The notes under the pieces were generated by a model that was not told where the DNA came from, searched no databases, and was given only the letters and a program-made list of their open reading frames with translations. The position numbers were made by a program, and so were the translations under genes. Shown here one piece after another: positions 33,206 through 41,219 of a DNA stretch of 64,000 nt (position 1 is its first letter; the number at the start of each line of letters is the position of its first letter). The DNA comes from Pseudohaliea sp964438205 (GTDB lineage: Bacteria > Pseudomonadota > Gammaproteobacteria > Pseudomonadales > Halieaceae), in contig CAYTJQ010000011.1 in the NCBI GenBank assembly GCA_964438205.1, positions 9,007 to 73,006 of the forward strand, in the 5' to 3' direction.

Positions 33206-33697
33206 TCAGTGCTCCTCCGTCGCCAGTGATGACAGGGCCTCAACGAAATCCTCGCCGTCGAGGCGCGCGGGATCCAGTGCCAGCAGGCGCCGGAGCCTGC
33301 CCTCGATCGTCGCGATGACCGCGTCGAAGGCCGCGGACTGCTCGGCCTCCGAGCCTTCCACCTTCGAGGGATCCGGCAGGCCCCAATGCACCTTCGGAGA
33401 GCGGCCCATCCAGAGTGGGCACTGCTCGCCCGCCGCGCTGTCGCAGACAGTGATCACGGCGTCCGGATCCAGCCCCGCGAAAGCATCCCAGGACTGGCTC
33501 TCCAGCCCATCGGTGGCAATTCCCCGGGCCTCGAGGGCCGCGAGCGTGGCGGGGTGAACCGCGCCGGCAGGCTGGCTGCCCGCGCTCCTGGCCCGCAGGC
33601 GTCCGCCGGCGAGGTGATTGGTCAGCGCCTCGCAGAGGATGCTGCGGCAGCGGTTGTGCGTGCACACGAAAAGTACTGTTTTCACGGAATCAGCCAC
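33206..33697 (-). CDS. arsC: Arsenate reductase ArsC (low-molecular-weight phosphatase, thioredoxin-coupled type)
   Basis: A 163-residue reductase converting arsenate to arsenite. The P-loop CTHNRCR (Cys12-Arg18) and the distal pair Cys85 and Cys93 in ITVCDSAAGEQCP match the thioredoxin-dependent class, where three Cys form a relay. It has a C-terminal extension of about 25 residues compared with the 130-140 residue enzymes (LLALDPARLDGEDFVEALSS). It overlaps arsR by 8 nt upstream and is followed by acr3. Confidence 0.92.
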   Translation of the reverse strand: MADSVKTVLFVCTHNRCRSILCEALTNHLAGGRLRARSAGSQPAGAVHPATLAALEARGIATDGLESQSWDAFAGLDPDAVITVCDSAAGEQCPLWMGRSPKVHWGLPDPSKVEGSEAEQSAAFDAVIATIEGRLRRLLALDPARLDGEDFVEALSSLATEEH

Positions 33698-34046
33698 AGG
33701 CTACAGCACCTCTTCCAGGTGACGCGGACAACGCCGCTGCGCACTCCAGTCGCTGCCGCATGGCAGACAGCGCGTCGGCCTCTGCTGCCACGGCCTGCTC
33801 GAGGATCGCCAGGACCCAGGCCGGCAGCGCCGGGTGCAGGCGATAGTAGACCCACTGGCCGCGGCGCTCGTCGGCCAGCAGCTCGCAGTGGCGCAGCTGG
33901 GCGAGGTGCCGGGAGACCTTGGGCTGGGACTGGTCGAGGGCGGCAACCAGCTCGCAGACACAGAGCTCGCCCCGCTCGTGGAGCAGAAGCATCGCGGACA
34001 GCCGGGTTGGCTCGCCGAGGCAGTGAAACAATCGATGCGTGTTCAT
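33690..34046 (-). CDS. arsR: ArsR family arsenite-responsive repressor
   Basis: A 118-residue winged-helix repressor. The arsenite-binding motif is ELCVCELV (Cys29, Cys31), and the recognition helix is SQPKVSRHLAQLRHCELL. A Cys at 9 and another near 101 may contribute. ATG 34046 follows AGGAG. It heads the arsR-arsC-acr3-arsH operon and probably represses its own promoter at 34074-34101, releasing it when As(III) or Sb(III) binds. Confidence 0.93.
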   Translation of the reverse strand: MNTHRLFHCLGEPTRLSAMLLLHERGELCVCELVAALDQSQPKVSRHLAQLRHCELLADERRGQWVYYRLHPALPAWVLAILEQAVAAEADALSAMRQRLECAAALSASPGRGAVACG

Positions 34047-34073
34047 CGGACGGCTCCTGAGACACCTGCAGCA

Positions 34074-34101
34074 ATTATATATGGATATGCGGATATGTAA
34101 A
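34074..34101 (-). promoter_or_regulatory. Promoter of the ars operon with repeated CATATCC
   Basis: Minus strand: -35 TTTACA (34101-34096), 16-bp spacer, -10 TATAAT (34079-34074). The spacer holds two copies of CATATCC at an 8-bp period, so a likely ArsR operator overlaps the promoter. The leader to arsR would be about 20 nt. Confidence 0.8.
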
Positions 34102-34112
34102 TGCATAGACCG

Positions 34113-34138
34113 AAAAAAAGGGGCGGCCAGGCCGCCCC
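34113..34138 (-). terminator. Rho-independent terminator of the TonB receptor gene
   Basis: Minus strand: GGGGCGG/CCGCCCC stem with 5-nt loop followed by seven T, 20 bp after the receptor stop. It separates the receptor from the ars promoter. Confidence 0.9.
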
Positions 34139-34158
34139 CGAAGTCGAGGACCTCTGCT

Positions 34159-36825
34159 TCAGAAATTCGCGCGAATACCCAAGGAGTAGGTGACCCCCAG
34201 GTCGTACTTCTCGAAGATCTGGCCGCCCTGGGTCCACTCGATGGGCTCGTCGAAGACGTTCGCCGCCTTGAACTCGAGCTCGAAATCCTGGTCCATGAAC
34301 GACGACTGCCAGCGGAACAGCAGGTCCAGGCGGCCGCGGGCCTCCTGGATCACGTCCGGTGCGTTGATCGCGCCCACCAGGGCGATGTACTCACCCGTGT
34401 AGTTGTACGCCACGGACGCGGTGATACCCCGGTACTCATCCTCGTAGGAGAGCAGGATGTTGCCCAGCCAGTCCGCCTGGCCCGTTAGCGGTCGCTCGTT
34501 GGCGAAGAGGCGACCGATCTGGCGCCCACCGGTCAACGGAACGTCGGCCGCGGTCTGGCCCTCACCGAGCAGCGTTACCTCCGAGTCAATGTAGGACACG
34601 TTCGCCGACAGCACGAAGTTGTCCCACCACGCGTCGTTCCAGCCCTCGCTCTCGACCTCAAACCAGTCGGAGATGAGCAGTTCCTTGCGGAAGTCGTACT
34701 CGATGCCCGACAGCTCGGCTTCATCGGCGTTGAACCAGGTAAAGATGTCGTTCTGCGCCTGGATGAGGGCCTCCTCGATGGGGTCGGTGAACTCCTTGTA
34801 GAACAAGCCCAGGGACATGCTGTCCGCCGCGCCGAAGTACCACTCCCAGCGGAAGTCGTAGTTGGTGAGCTCCGCCTGCTCCAGGAACACGTTGCCGCGG
34901 TAGAGCTGGAAGTTCTCCGGGTTGCGGATCGTCGTACCGGTGATCTCCAACAGGCTGGGCCGGTTGACCGTCTCGGACCAGGCCAGGCGCACCTGCATGT
35001 TCTCGATGAACTCGTAGGTCAGCGACGCTGCCGGCAGCCAGTCCTGGTACTCCTGGTTGACGGCATTTTCCGTCCCCTGCTCCGTGTTGCCGCCCCAGGC
35101 ATCCGCGAACAACGTCACGTCTTCGTAGCGCACGCCACCCTGCAGCCGCAACCGGTCCGTGAGCTGGGCATCGAACTGGGCGTAGTAGGCCTCGTTCTCC
35201 TCGCCGGACTCGGCGAAGGGGAAGATCCCGGCCGCGTTGGCCGCGCCGGCCGAGAAATCCCGAACCTCGACCCAGTCATTCTGGAAGTTGCGCAGGTCGA
35301 AGAGCTGGGTCGGATACTGCAGCGCGGCAAAATCGGGAGCGTCGTTGGTCAGGTCGAAACGGAACAGTCGCTCCTCACTTTCCCGTGTACGCTCGTAGTA
35401 GCCGGCGCCGAAGTTGAAGGAGACATCCACCCCGCCCAACATAACGGGAACCTTGAAATCAAAGCCGTAGTCTTTGAGAGAGTCATCAAGGCGGGCGTAG
35501 TTGCGCTCGGGCGCCTGGAACACCACGCGCAGGTCGCCGGCGGCCTGGCGGCTCGGGGTAACGACCTCGTCAAGGCCGTCCCGGTTTTCCGCGTAGCTGT
35601 AGGTGCGGGTATCCGGCGCGTCCCGGAAGGCGGAACCGTCGACGAGGCGCCAGTTGAACTCCGCATCATTGAGGGCCTCGATGAAATGCTCACCGGCCAG
35701 CTGCCACGTTTCGATCTCGTTCTCGGTCCACTGCAGACGAACGTTTTCCACCGGCGTCGCATCGGCCGTGACATCGTCCTCGCTGGACAGACCCTTCGCG
35801 AGCTGCGTCTCGTCGTCGGTCTGCCGCATGAGGGTATAGGTCAGCGATACCGAGTTGTTGTAGTCAAACTCGTAGCCGAGCGTCGCGAAGGCATTCAGCC
35901 CCAACCGGCGACGGGTGGTGAACTGCTCGTAACCCACGGTCTGGTTGGAGCCGCCATCCACACCGGTGAACTCGTAGCGGCGGAAATCGGTGCTCCGGTT
36001 CAGCCAGTCGTTGCTGTACTTGACCGAGCCGATGAAGCCCAGCGCGGACTCTTCACCGATCTCCCGGCGAAACCCGAGCTCGGCCTCGCCGCTCAGATTG
36101 GGCTCCATCTCTTTCTCGAGCAGGTCCCAGTTGTTGTAGAAGCTCGCACCGAGGGCCGCCCGTTCCGGGTACTCGGTTGCCTCGAACTCCTCACTGGTGA
36201 GCTGCTGCACGTTCAGGGGAATCTCGCGGGTTCCGTCGTCATAGCCGGAGCCATCCCACTGGCCACCGCTGTAGTGCAGCCCGTCACCGCCGGTCGTTTC
36301 GCTGTTGCCGCCGAGCGAAAGCTTGATGTTGGCAAAATTTTCCTGCGGCGTGCTCTTCGTGCGGATGTCGATCACACCGCCGCTGAAGTCGCCGGGGTAC
36401 TGCGCCGAATAGGTCTTCTGCACGAGCAGACTCTCGACGATCTTGTTCGGCACGATGTCCAGCGGCACCGTCTTCTGGAAGGGCACCGGGCTGGAAAGGC
36501 GCGTCGCGTTGAGCAGCGTCGACGAGTAGCGCTCACCGAGGCCGCGCACGTACACGTACTTGCCACCGACGAGACTGAGGCCCGTTACCCGCGACAGCGA
36601 GACACCGACGCTGGTTTCGCCGAGCTTGGAAAGATCCTCGACGTCGAGGATGTTGGAGATTTCGGACGTGTCGCGCTTTTCGTCGGGAATGAATTCCCCG
36701 AGCACGAACACTTCCTCGATCTGCCCCGGGGGGGCCACCTGCGGCACGTCCTCCTGGGCCCGGGTTGTACCGGCCAGGCCGGCAACGGCACCGGCAACGG
36801 AAAGCGCGAGAATTTTACGTTTCAT
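34159..36825 (-). CDS. TonB-dependent outer-membrane receptor
   Basis: An 888-residue outer-membrane active transporter. ATG 36825 gives signal peptide MKRKILALSVAGAVAGLAGT...RA. The plug (residues about 45-180) contains EKRDTSEISNILDVEDLSKLGETSV, YVYVRGLGERYSSTLLNATRL and the GGVIDIRTKSTP segment. The rest is a 22-strand barrel with TonB-dep_Rec features, ending VTYSLGIRANF (terminal Phe). The plug type resembles receptors for complex substrates rather than siderophore receptors. It lies 125 nt downstream of the triple-repeat lipoprotein gene, apparently in one transcript behind the Pho-box-like repeats. The substrate may be a phosphorus compound, but that is inference. Confidence 0.92.
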   Translation of the reverse strand: MKRKILALSVAGAVAGLAGTTRAQEDVPQVAPPGQIEEVFVLGEFIPDEKRDTSEISNILDVEDLSKLGETSVGVSLSRVTGLSLVGGKYVYVRGLGERYSSTLLNATRLSSPVPFQKTVPLDIVPNKIVESLLVQKTYSAQYPGDFSGGVIDIRTKSTPQENFANIKLSLGGNSETTGGDGLHYSGGQWDGSGYDDGTREIPLNVQQLTSEEFEATEYPERAALGASFYNNWDLLEKEMEPNLSGEAELGFRREIGEESALGFIGSVKYSNDWLNRSTDFRRYEFTGVDGGSNQTVGYEQFTTRRRLGLNAFATLGYEFDYNNSVSLTYTLMRQTDDETQLAKGLSSEDDVTADATPVENVRLQWTENEIETWQLAGEHFIEALNDAEFNWRLVDGSAFRDAPDTRTYSYAENRDGLDEVVTPSRQAAGDLRVVFQAPERNYARLDDSLKDYGFDFKVPVMLGGVDVSFNFGAGYYERTRESEERLFRFDLTNDAPDFAALQYPTQLFDLRNFQNDWVEVRDFSAGAANAAGIFPFAESGEENEAYYAQFDAQLTDRLRLQGGVRYEDVTLFADAWGGNTEQGTENAVNQEYQDWLPAASLTYEFIENMQVRLAWSETVNRPSLLEITGTTIRNPENFQLYRGNVFLEQAELTNYDFRWEWYFGAADSMSLGLFYKEFTDPIEEALIQAQNDIFTWFNADEAELSGIEYDFRKELLISDWFEVESEGWNDAWWDNFVLSANVSYIDSEVTLLGEGQTAADVPLTGGRQIGRLFANERPLTGQADWLGNILLSYEDEYRGITASVAYNYTGEYIALVGAINAPDVIQEARGRLDLLFRWQSSFMDQDFELEFKAANVFDEPIEWTQGGQIFEKYDLGVTYSLGIRANF

Positions 36826-36895
36826 AATCACCTTTTCGCCTGTTCCACACGCCACCCAGCGGGCTGGCGCTTCGGTGAAGGGTTCGGCAAAACGA

Positions 36896-36921
36896 CGCCA
36901 GGCCCCTTGAGGAACCTGGCG
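36896..36921 (-). terminator. Hairpin between lipoprotein and receptor genes
   Basis: Arms CGCCAGG and CCTGGCG (7 bp, 12-nt loop that can pair further) lie 30 bp after the lipoprotein stop. On the minus strand only a short T-run (TTTT) follows at a distance, so it may attenuate transcription between the two genes or protect the mRNA end. Confidence 0.45.
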
Positions 36922-36950
36922 CGCTTCTACTTATGCCGAGTCGCCGGACC

Positions 36951-39900
36951 TCAGATACCGAAGGTCCAGTTGCCCTTCCAGCTGTCGACGTCCGCACCGA
37001 TGGTGCCGTTGGCCTCGAAGAAGCCATCCGCAGGCAGGGTGCCGGCCGGAGGCGGGTTGGCGCCCTCGGATACGTTGCTGCCGTCCAGGAAGCCCTGGAT
37101 CGCGTCCACGTCGTCACCCTCGACGTTGGTGGCGCAGTCGAGCTGGACACCGTCGAAGGTGATGCCGCTGCCGAGCAGGTTGAGGGACTCGCCCTGGATC
37201 CGCAGGCAGGTATCGCCGTTGAGCAGCTCCGAGTTGAAGAGCATCAGGCCCGTACCGCGGCGCAGCCGCACGGCGCGCTGGTCGTCGCGGGCGACGATGG
37301 TCATGTTGGCGATGCTGGGCATGGAGACCGGCGTTACCAGCTCGTCACCCTCGCGGTTGTCCGCCTCGATGCCGTTATCACCGGTGTCCGTCTGCTCGAT
37401 GTAGACGTACTGCAGGCGGCCGGTCCAGCCGTCGGTCCAGTCGAGGGAGTCGTCGGCATGGCCCGTGAGGACCACGTACTTCGCGTCCACCGTGCCGCCG
37501 AAGAACTCGACGCCGTCATCCAGGTTGTTGTGCACCTGGATGAACTCCACCACCGTGCCGGAACCGACGCCCTGGAAGGCGATACCGTTGAGCTGGTTTT
37601 CCGGGTCGACGTTGGAGCCGGCGTACTTGACCACGACATAGCGCAGCTCGCCGCTGGAGTCCGTCGGGTTGTCACCGCCGAAGAGCCCGGAGTTGGCCTC
37701 ACCCTCCTTGGTGCAGTCTGCGGTGCCGCCCTCGATGCCCGCGGGGCAGTCGTTGATCGGTGCGAAACCGTTGATCACCAGGCCGCCCCACTGGCCGCGG
37801 GTGGACGGGCTGACCGTACCGTTGATGTCGGAGAGGGAGGTGAAGGTGATCGGAGCCATCTCCGTCCCCAGGGCGAAGAGCTGCGAGCCGCGGCTGATCA
37901 CCATGAAGTCCTCGGCGTTGCTGCCGATGATCGTGGTGCCGGACTCGATGTTCAGCGTCGCCGGGGCGCCCTCGTCGCCGACGGTCACCTTGCCGTCGAG
38001 GACGTAGTTGTTGTCCCGGGTCAGCGTCAGCGTGCCGGCAATGGTGCCGGTGAGCTGGCAGGCCTGCTTGCCGCCGATGGTACCGAGATCGCCGGTGCCG
38101 GTGGGGCAGCCGAAGCTGACGTTGCCGTCGGGCATGCCCACGGTCCAGCCGCTGGTCCAGTCGTTGGAGGGATCCTCGACGGCGCCGATGAAGCCGGTGG
38201 CGTCGAAGAAGGCATCGCCGGAGAGGTCCGCCGCCGCCGGCGCACTGGCGCCCTCGGCAACGTTGCTGCTGTCGAGGAAGCTCTGCACCGCAGCGACGTC
38301 GTCACCTTCATTGACCGTGGCGCAGTCCAGGGTCACGCCGTCGAAGAGGATACCGCTGCCAAGCTGGTTGAGGGACTCGCCCTGCACCCGCAGGCAGCTG
38401 TCGCTGCCCTGGACCACGCTGTTGTACAGCTCGAGGCCGGTGCCGCGACGCAGCCGGATACCACGCTCCGTGGCACTGCCATTGATGGTCATGTTGGCAA
38501 TGCGGGGCAGCGAACGCGGCTCGAGGTTCTCATCGCCTTCGCGGTTGTCCGCCTCGATACCGTTGTCGCCGGCATCGTCGGCCTGGTCGATGACCACGTA
38601 CTGCAGCGAGCCGGTCCAGCCGTCGGTCCAGTCGAGGGAGTCGTCAGCGTTGCCGGTGAGGACCACGTACTTGGCGCTCGCCGTGCCGCCGAAGAACTCG
38701 ACGCCGTCATCCAGGTTGTTGTGGACCTGGATGTGGCTGATCTCCGTACCGGAGCCCACGCCCTGGAAGGCGATGCCGTTAAGCTGGTTCTCCGGGTCGA
38801 CGTTGGAGCCGGCGTACTTGACGACGACGTAGTTCAGCGTACCGCTGTCGTCCGCCGGGTCCGCGCCACCGAAGAGACCGGAGTCGGCTTCACCCTGCTT
38901 GGTGCAGGCCTCGGTGCCGCCGGTTGCACCTTCCGGGCAGTCGTTGATCGGCGCGCGGCCGTTGATCACGAGACCGCCCCAGAGGCCGCGGTCCGTCTCG
39001 ATGTCGGCGGAGCCTTCCACGTCGGCGCGGGCGGTCAACGTGATCGGCGCCGTGCGGCTGCCGTTGGCCTCGATCTTCGAGCCCTGGGCGATGACCAGGA
39101 AGTCGAAGCTCGTGCCGCCGAAGACCGTGGTACCGGCCTGGATGTTCAGCGTGGCCGGGTTCGCATCGTCGCCGATGGTGACCTTGCCGTTCAGCTGGTA
39201 GAGGTTGTTGGCAGTCAGCGTCAAGTCGCTGGTCACCGTGCCCTCGATGTCACAGACGCGCAGGCCGTCGATGGTCTCGTTCGCGTCGGAGGTACCGTTC
39301 GGACAACCGAAATCGGGCTGATCGGTGTTGTTGACGGTGCCGGGGATGGTCCAGCCGGCGGTCCAGTCGGTCGCACCGAAGGCGCCGACGAAGGTCGTCG
39401 CCTCGAGGCGGGAATCCGCCGGCGTTACCGCCTCGACGTCGCCGCCGTTCTGGGACACGTTGGTGGCGGAGTCGAGGTAAGCCTCGACCGCACCATCCGA
39501 ATCCGAGTCATGCATGGTCGCACAGTCGAAGGTGACGCCGGCAAAGGTGAGCTCAGCGCCCAGCAGATCGCGGGACGTGCCGTCAATCCGCAGGCAGCGA
39601 TCGGAGCCGGTGATCAGGCTGTTGCTCATGGCCAGGCCCGTACCGCGACGGATGCGCAGGGCACGCTCGGACGGGGCACCGAAAGCGCTCATGTTGGCGA
39701 TAGCGGGATTCGAGCGCGGCTCGAGGTTCTCGTCACCTTCGCGGTTGTCCGCCTCAATCACGTTGTCGGCGGAGTCGGTCTGCTCCACGTATACGTACTG
39801 GACCGCACCGGTCCAGCCGTCCGTCCAGTCCAGCGAGTCGTCCGCCGCACCGGTGACGGCCAGGTACTTGCCGTTCACGGTGCCGCCGAACCACTCGATG

Positions 39901-40748
39901 CCGTCGTCCAGCGCATTGTGCACCTGCACGAACTCGACGACCGTACCGGAACCCACGCCCTGGAAGGCGATGCCGTTCAGCTGGTTCTCCGGATCGACGT
40001 TGGAGCCGGAGTAGCGCACGTTGACGTACTTGAGAATGCCGGAATCGTCTTCCGGGTCCGCGCCGCCGAAGGTACCGGAATTGGCCTCGCCTTCCTTGGT
40101 GCAGCCCTCGGTGCCGCCGGTCTCACCCTCGGGGCAGTCGTTGATGGGAGCACGGCCATTGATGACCAGGCCGCCCCACAGTCCGCGGTCATTGGCTTCC
40201 GCATTGCCGGCCACGTCCGCGGCCGCCGTGAAGATGATCGGCTGCTCGGCGGTGCCTTCGGCGTCGATGCGCGCGCCCTGGGAAATCACCAGGAACTCGA
40301 ACTGGGAGCCGCCGGAGATGACGGCGCCGGGGGCCATTTCCAGGGTGCCGCCGGTGACGAAGAGCGCACCGCCGGAGATCTCGAAGATCGCATCATTGCC
40401 GAGCAGCAAGCCCGTCGGATCGAGCTGGCCGTCGGTGAGCTGGGCCACATCGATGGTGAAGATCGGCTTGTTGCCGAAGCCGCTCGAGGCCGTGCGGCCG
40501 GAATCGGTAATGACGTCGGAGAGGCCAGCGGGGATCACGGACGCCGTGACGTCCGGATCGGGATCGGGATCGGGATCGGGATCGGGGTCCGGATCCGGGT
40601 CCGGATCGGGGTCGGGGCTACCGCCCTCCACAGGGACTTCGACCACAATGGATCCGGGCGATACGTTATCCGAGGAGCCGCCGCAGGCGGCCAGGAGGGA
40701 CGTGATCGCGAGGACCAGCGTGCGCTGCATGAATCGTTCGCTGAGCAT
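36951..40748 (-). CDS. Large triple-repeat beta-helix-like lipoprotein
   Basis: A 1,265-residue lipoprotein. ATG 40748 has GGAAGAGG upstream. The leader has lipobox LAAC (Cys22). A linker of about eleven Pro-Asp pairs (residues about 45-66) follows. The rest is three homologous copies of about 400 residues, each with RGLWGGLVINGRAPINDCP or close variant, GSNVDPENQLNGIAFQGVGSGT, a VQVHN-LDDG motif, DDSLDWTDGWTG and EADNREGDE. Asp/Asn/Gly richness suggests a calcium-binding, right-handed beta-helix-like surface protein, as in proteins annotated as multidomain S-layer-like in marine gammaproteobacteria. It probably works with the adjacent TonB receptor. The ligand is unknown. Confidence 0.85.
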   Translation of the reverse strand: MLSERFMQRTLVLAITSLLAACGGSSDNVSPGSIVVEVPVEGGSPDPDPDPDPDPDPDPDPDPDPDVTASVIPAGLSDVITDSGRTASSGFGNKPIFTIDVAQLTDGQLDPTGLLLGNDAIFEISGGALFVTGGTLEMAPGAVISGGSQFEFLVISQGARIDAEGTAEQPIIFTAAADVAGNAEANDRGLWGGLVINGRAPINDCPEGETGGTEGCTKEGEANSGTFGGADPEDDSGILKYVNVRYSGSNVDPENQLNGIAFQGVGSGTVVEFVQVHNALDDGIEWFGGTVNGKYLAVTGAADDSLDWTDGWTGAVQYVYVEQTDSADNVIEADNREGDENLEPRSNPAIANMSAFGAPSERALRIRRGTGLAMSNSLITGSDRCLRIDGTSRDLLGAELTFAGVTFDCATMHDSDSDGAVEAYLDSATNVSQNGGDVEAVTPADSRLEATTFVGAFGATDWTAGWTIPGTVNNTDQPDFGCPNGTSDANETIDGLRVCDIEGTVTSDLTLTANNLYQLNGKVTIGDDANPATLNIQAGTTVFGGTSFDFLVIAQGSKIEANGSRTAPITLTARADVEGSADIETDRGLWGGLVINGRAPINDCPEGATGGTEACTKQGEADSGLFGGADPADDSGTLNYVVVKYAGSNVDPENQLNGIAFQGVGSGTEISHIQVHNNLDDGVEFFGGTASAKYVVLTGNADDSLDWTDGWTGSLQYVVIDQADDAGDNGIEADNREGDENLEPRSLPRIANMTINGSATERGIRLRRGTGLELYNSVVQGSDSCLRVQGESLNQLGSGILFDGVTLDCATVNEGDDVAAVQSFLDSSNVAEGASAPAAADLSGDAFFDATGFIGAVEDPSNDWTSGWTVGMPDGNVSFGCPTGTGDLGTIGGKQACQLTGTIAGTLTLTRDNNYVLDGKVTVGDEGAPATLNIESGTTIIGSNAEDFMVISRGSQLFALGTEMAPITFTSLSDINGTVSPSTRGQWGGLVINGFAPINDCPAGIEGGTADCTKEGEANSGLFGGDNPTDSSGELRYVVVKYAGSNVDPENQLNGIAFQGVGSGTVVEFIQVHNNLDDGVEFFGGTVDAKYVVLTGHADDSLDWTDGWTGRLQYVYIEQTDTGDNGIEADNREGDELVTPVSMPSIANMTIVARDDQRAVRLRRGTGLMLFNSELLNGDTCLRIQGESLNLLGSGITFDGVQLDCATNVEGDDVDAIQGFLDGSNVSEGANPPPAGTLPADGFFEANGTIGADVDSWKGNWTFGI
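36960..40560 (-). repeat. Three tandem copies of about 1.2 kb within the lipoprotein gene
   Basis: Equivalent motifs recur at about 40190, 38990 and 37800, i.e. every 1.19-1.20 kb. The DNA is also similar across copies (for example GATGCCGTT(C/A)AGCTGGTT and GTCCAGTCGAGGGAGTC variants). The copies could recombine and change protein length. Confidence 0.8.
40551..40616 (-). repeat. Hexanucleotide repeat encoding a Pro-Asp linker
   Basis: About eleven units of CCCGAT / CCGGAC type encode (Pro-Asp)11 directly after the lipoprotein N-terminus. The unit is a multiple of three, so slippage changes linker length without breaking the frame. Confidence 0.9.
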
Positions 40749-40836
40749 TATCGACCTCTTCCAGTCATGAATGTGGACACGAAAAAACGAGCAGCCAAGC
40801 CGCGTTTATCGACCTTGGGCATGCTAGAGAGGCTTT

Positions 40837-40876
40837 GTTACTAAATTGTGATTTCTACGTGACGTTTCTGTGACAG
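40837..40876 (-). promoter_or_regulatory. Pho-box-like 11-bp repeats facing the lipoprotein-receptor operon
   Basis: Reading the minus strand from 40876, successive 11-bp units start CTGTCAC, ACGTCAC, AAATCAC and TAGTAAC. The first two (CTGTCACAGAAACGTCAC) fit the PhoB consensus layout of 7-bp half-sites with 4-bp spacers. The array ends about 90 bp before the lipoprotein ATG. Confidence 0.6.
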
Positions 40877-40901
40877 CCAGCCACTCCCCCCCACGGGACC
40901 A

Positions 40902-40919
40902 CAGTCACAAAAATTTCAG
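40902..40919 (+). promoter_or_regulatory. Weaker Pho-box-like site facing the olsF-plcP operon
   Basis: CAGTCAC-AAAA-ATTTCAG on the plus strand: first half-site 6 of 7 to CTGTCAC, second 4 of 7, with the A-rich 4-bp spacer typical of Pho boxes. A possible -10 (TCTTAA) lies about 15 bp downstream. Confidence 0.4.
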
Positions 40920-40998
40920 AATTTCGCCCTTTTTTCTTAACAGATCCCGCGCAGGCTGGTGCGCAACCGAAGCCCGACAGTAAGCGAGGGGTGTCGAC

Positions 40999-41190
40999 AT
41001 GCAGTACAGCAACGGAAACGTCAACCCGGTGGAAAAGCAGCGCCTCAGGGATGCCATCAACCAGGAGGTCAATCGGTTCCTCGAGGCCGGCGGGGCCATC
41101 ACTGTGTTAGAGACCCGCGTGGCCGGCGAACGCGACTACCGCGCCGTCGCCTGGCAGGAAGGTGACGGCGTCGACGAGATCCTGGACTGA
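40999..41190 (+). CDS. 63-residue SutA-like small protein
   Basis: A short hydrophilic protein, MQYSNGNVNPVEKQRLRDAI..., containing EVNRFLEAGGAITVLETRV, the same FLxxGGxI pattern as in the protein at 12009 and in SutA of Pseudomonas. ATG 40999 follows GAGGGGTG at good spacing. It lies 29 nt upstream of the olsF gene and is therefore first in the putative phosphate-regulated operon. A role in RNA polymerase modulation is inference from the motif. It could also be an unrelated small protein of this operon. Confidence 0.65.
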   Translation: MQYSNGNVNPVEKQRLRDAINQEVNRFLEAGGAITVLETRVAGERDYRAVAWQEGDGVDEILD

Positions 41191-41219
41191 GTTGCCCCCA
41201 TGCCGAGGACCCGACGCGC

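Noticed and set aside
40551..40616. Short tandem repeats as a possible CRISPR array
   Set aside because: Contiguous 6-bp units without spacers inside a coding region; it encodes a Pro-Asp linker.
36933..40844. 1,303-codon open frame antisense to the triple-repeat lipoprotein
   Set aside because: Its repeats simply mirror the repeats of the real gene; no signal peptide or domain, and the minus-strand gene has a lipobox and ribosome site.
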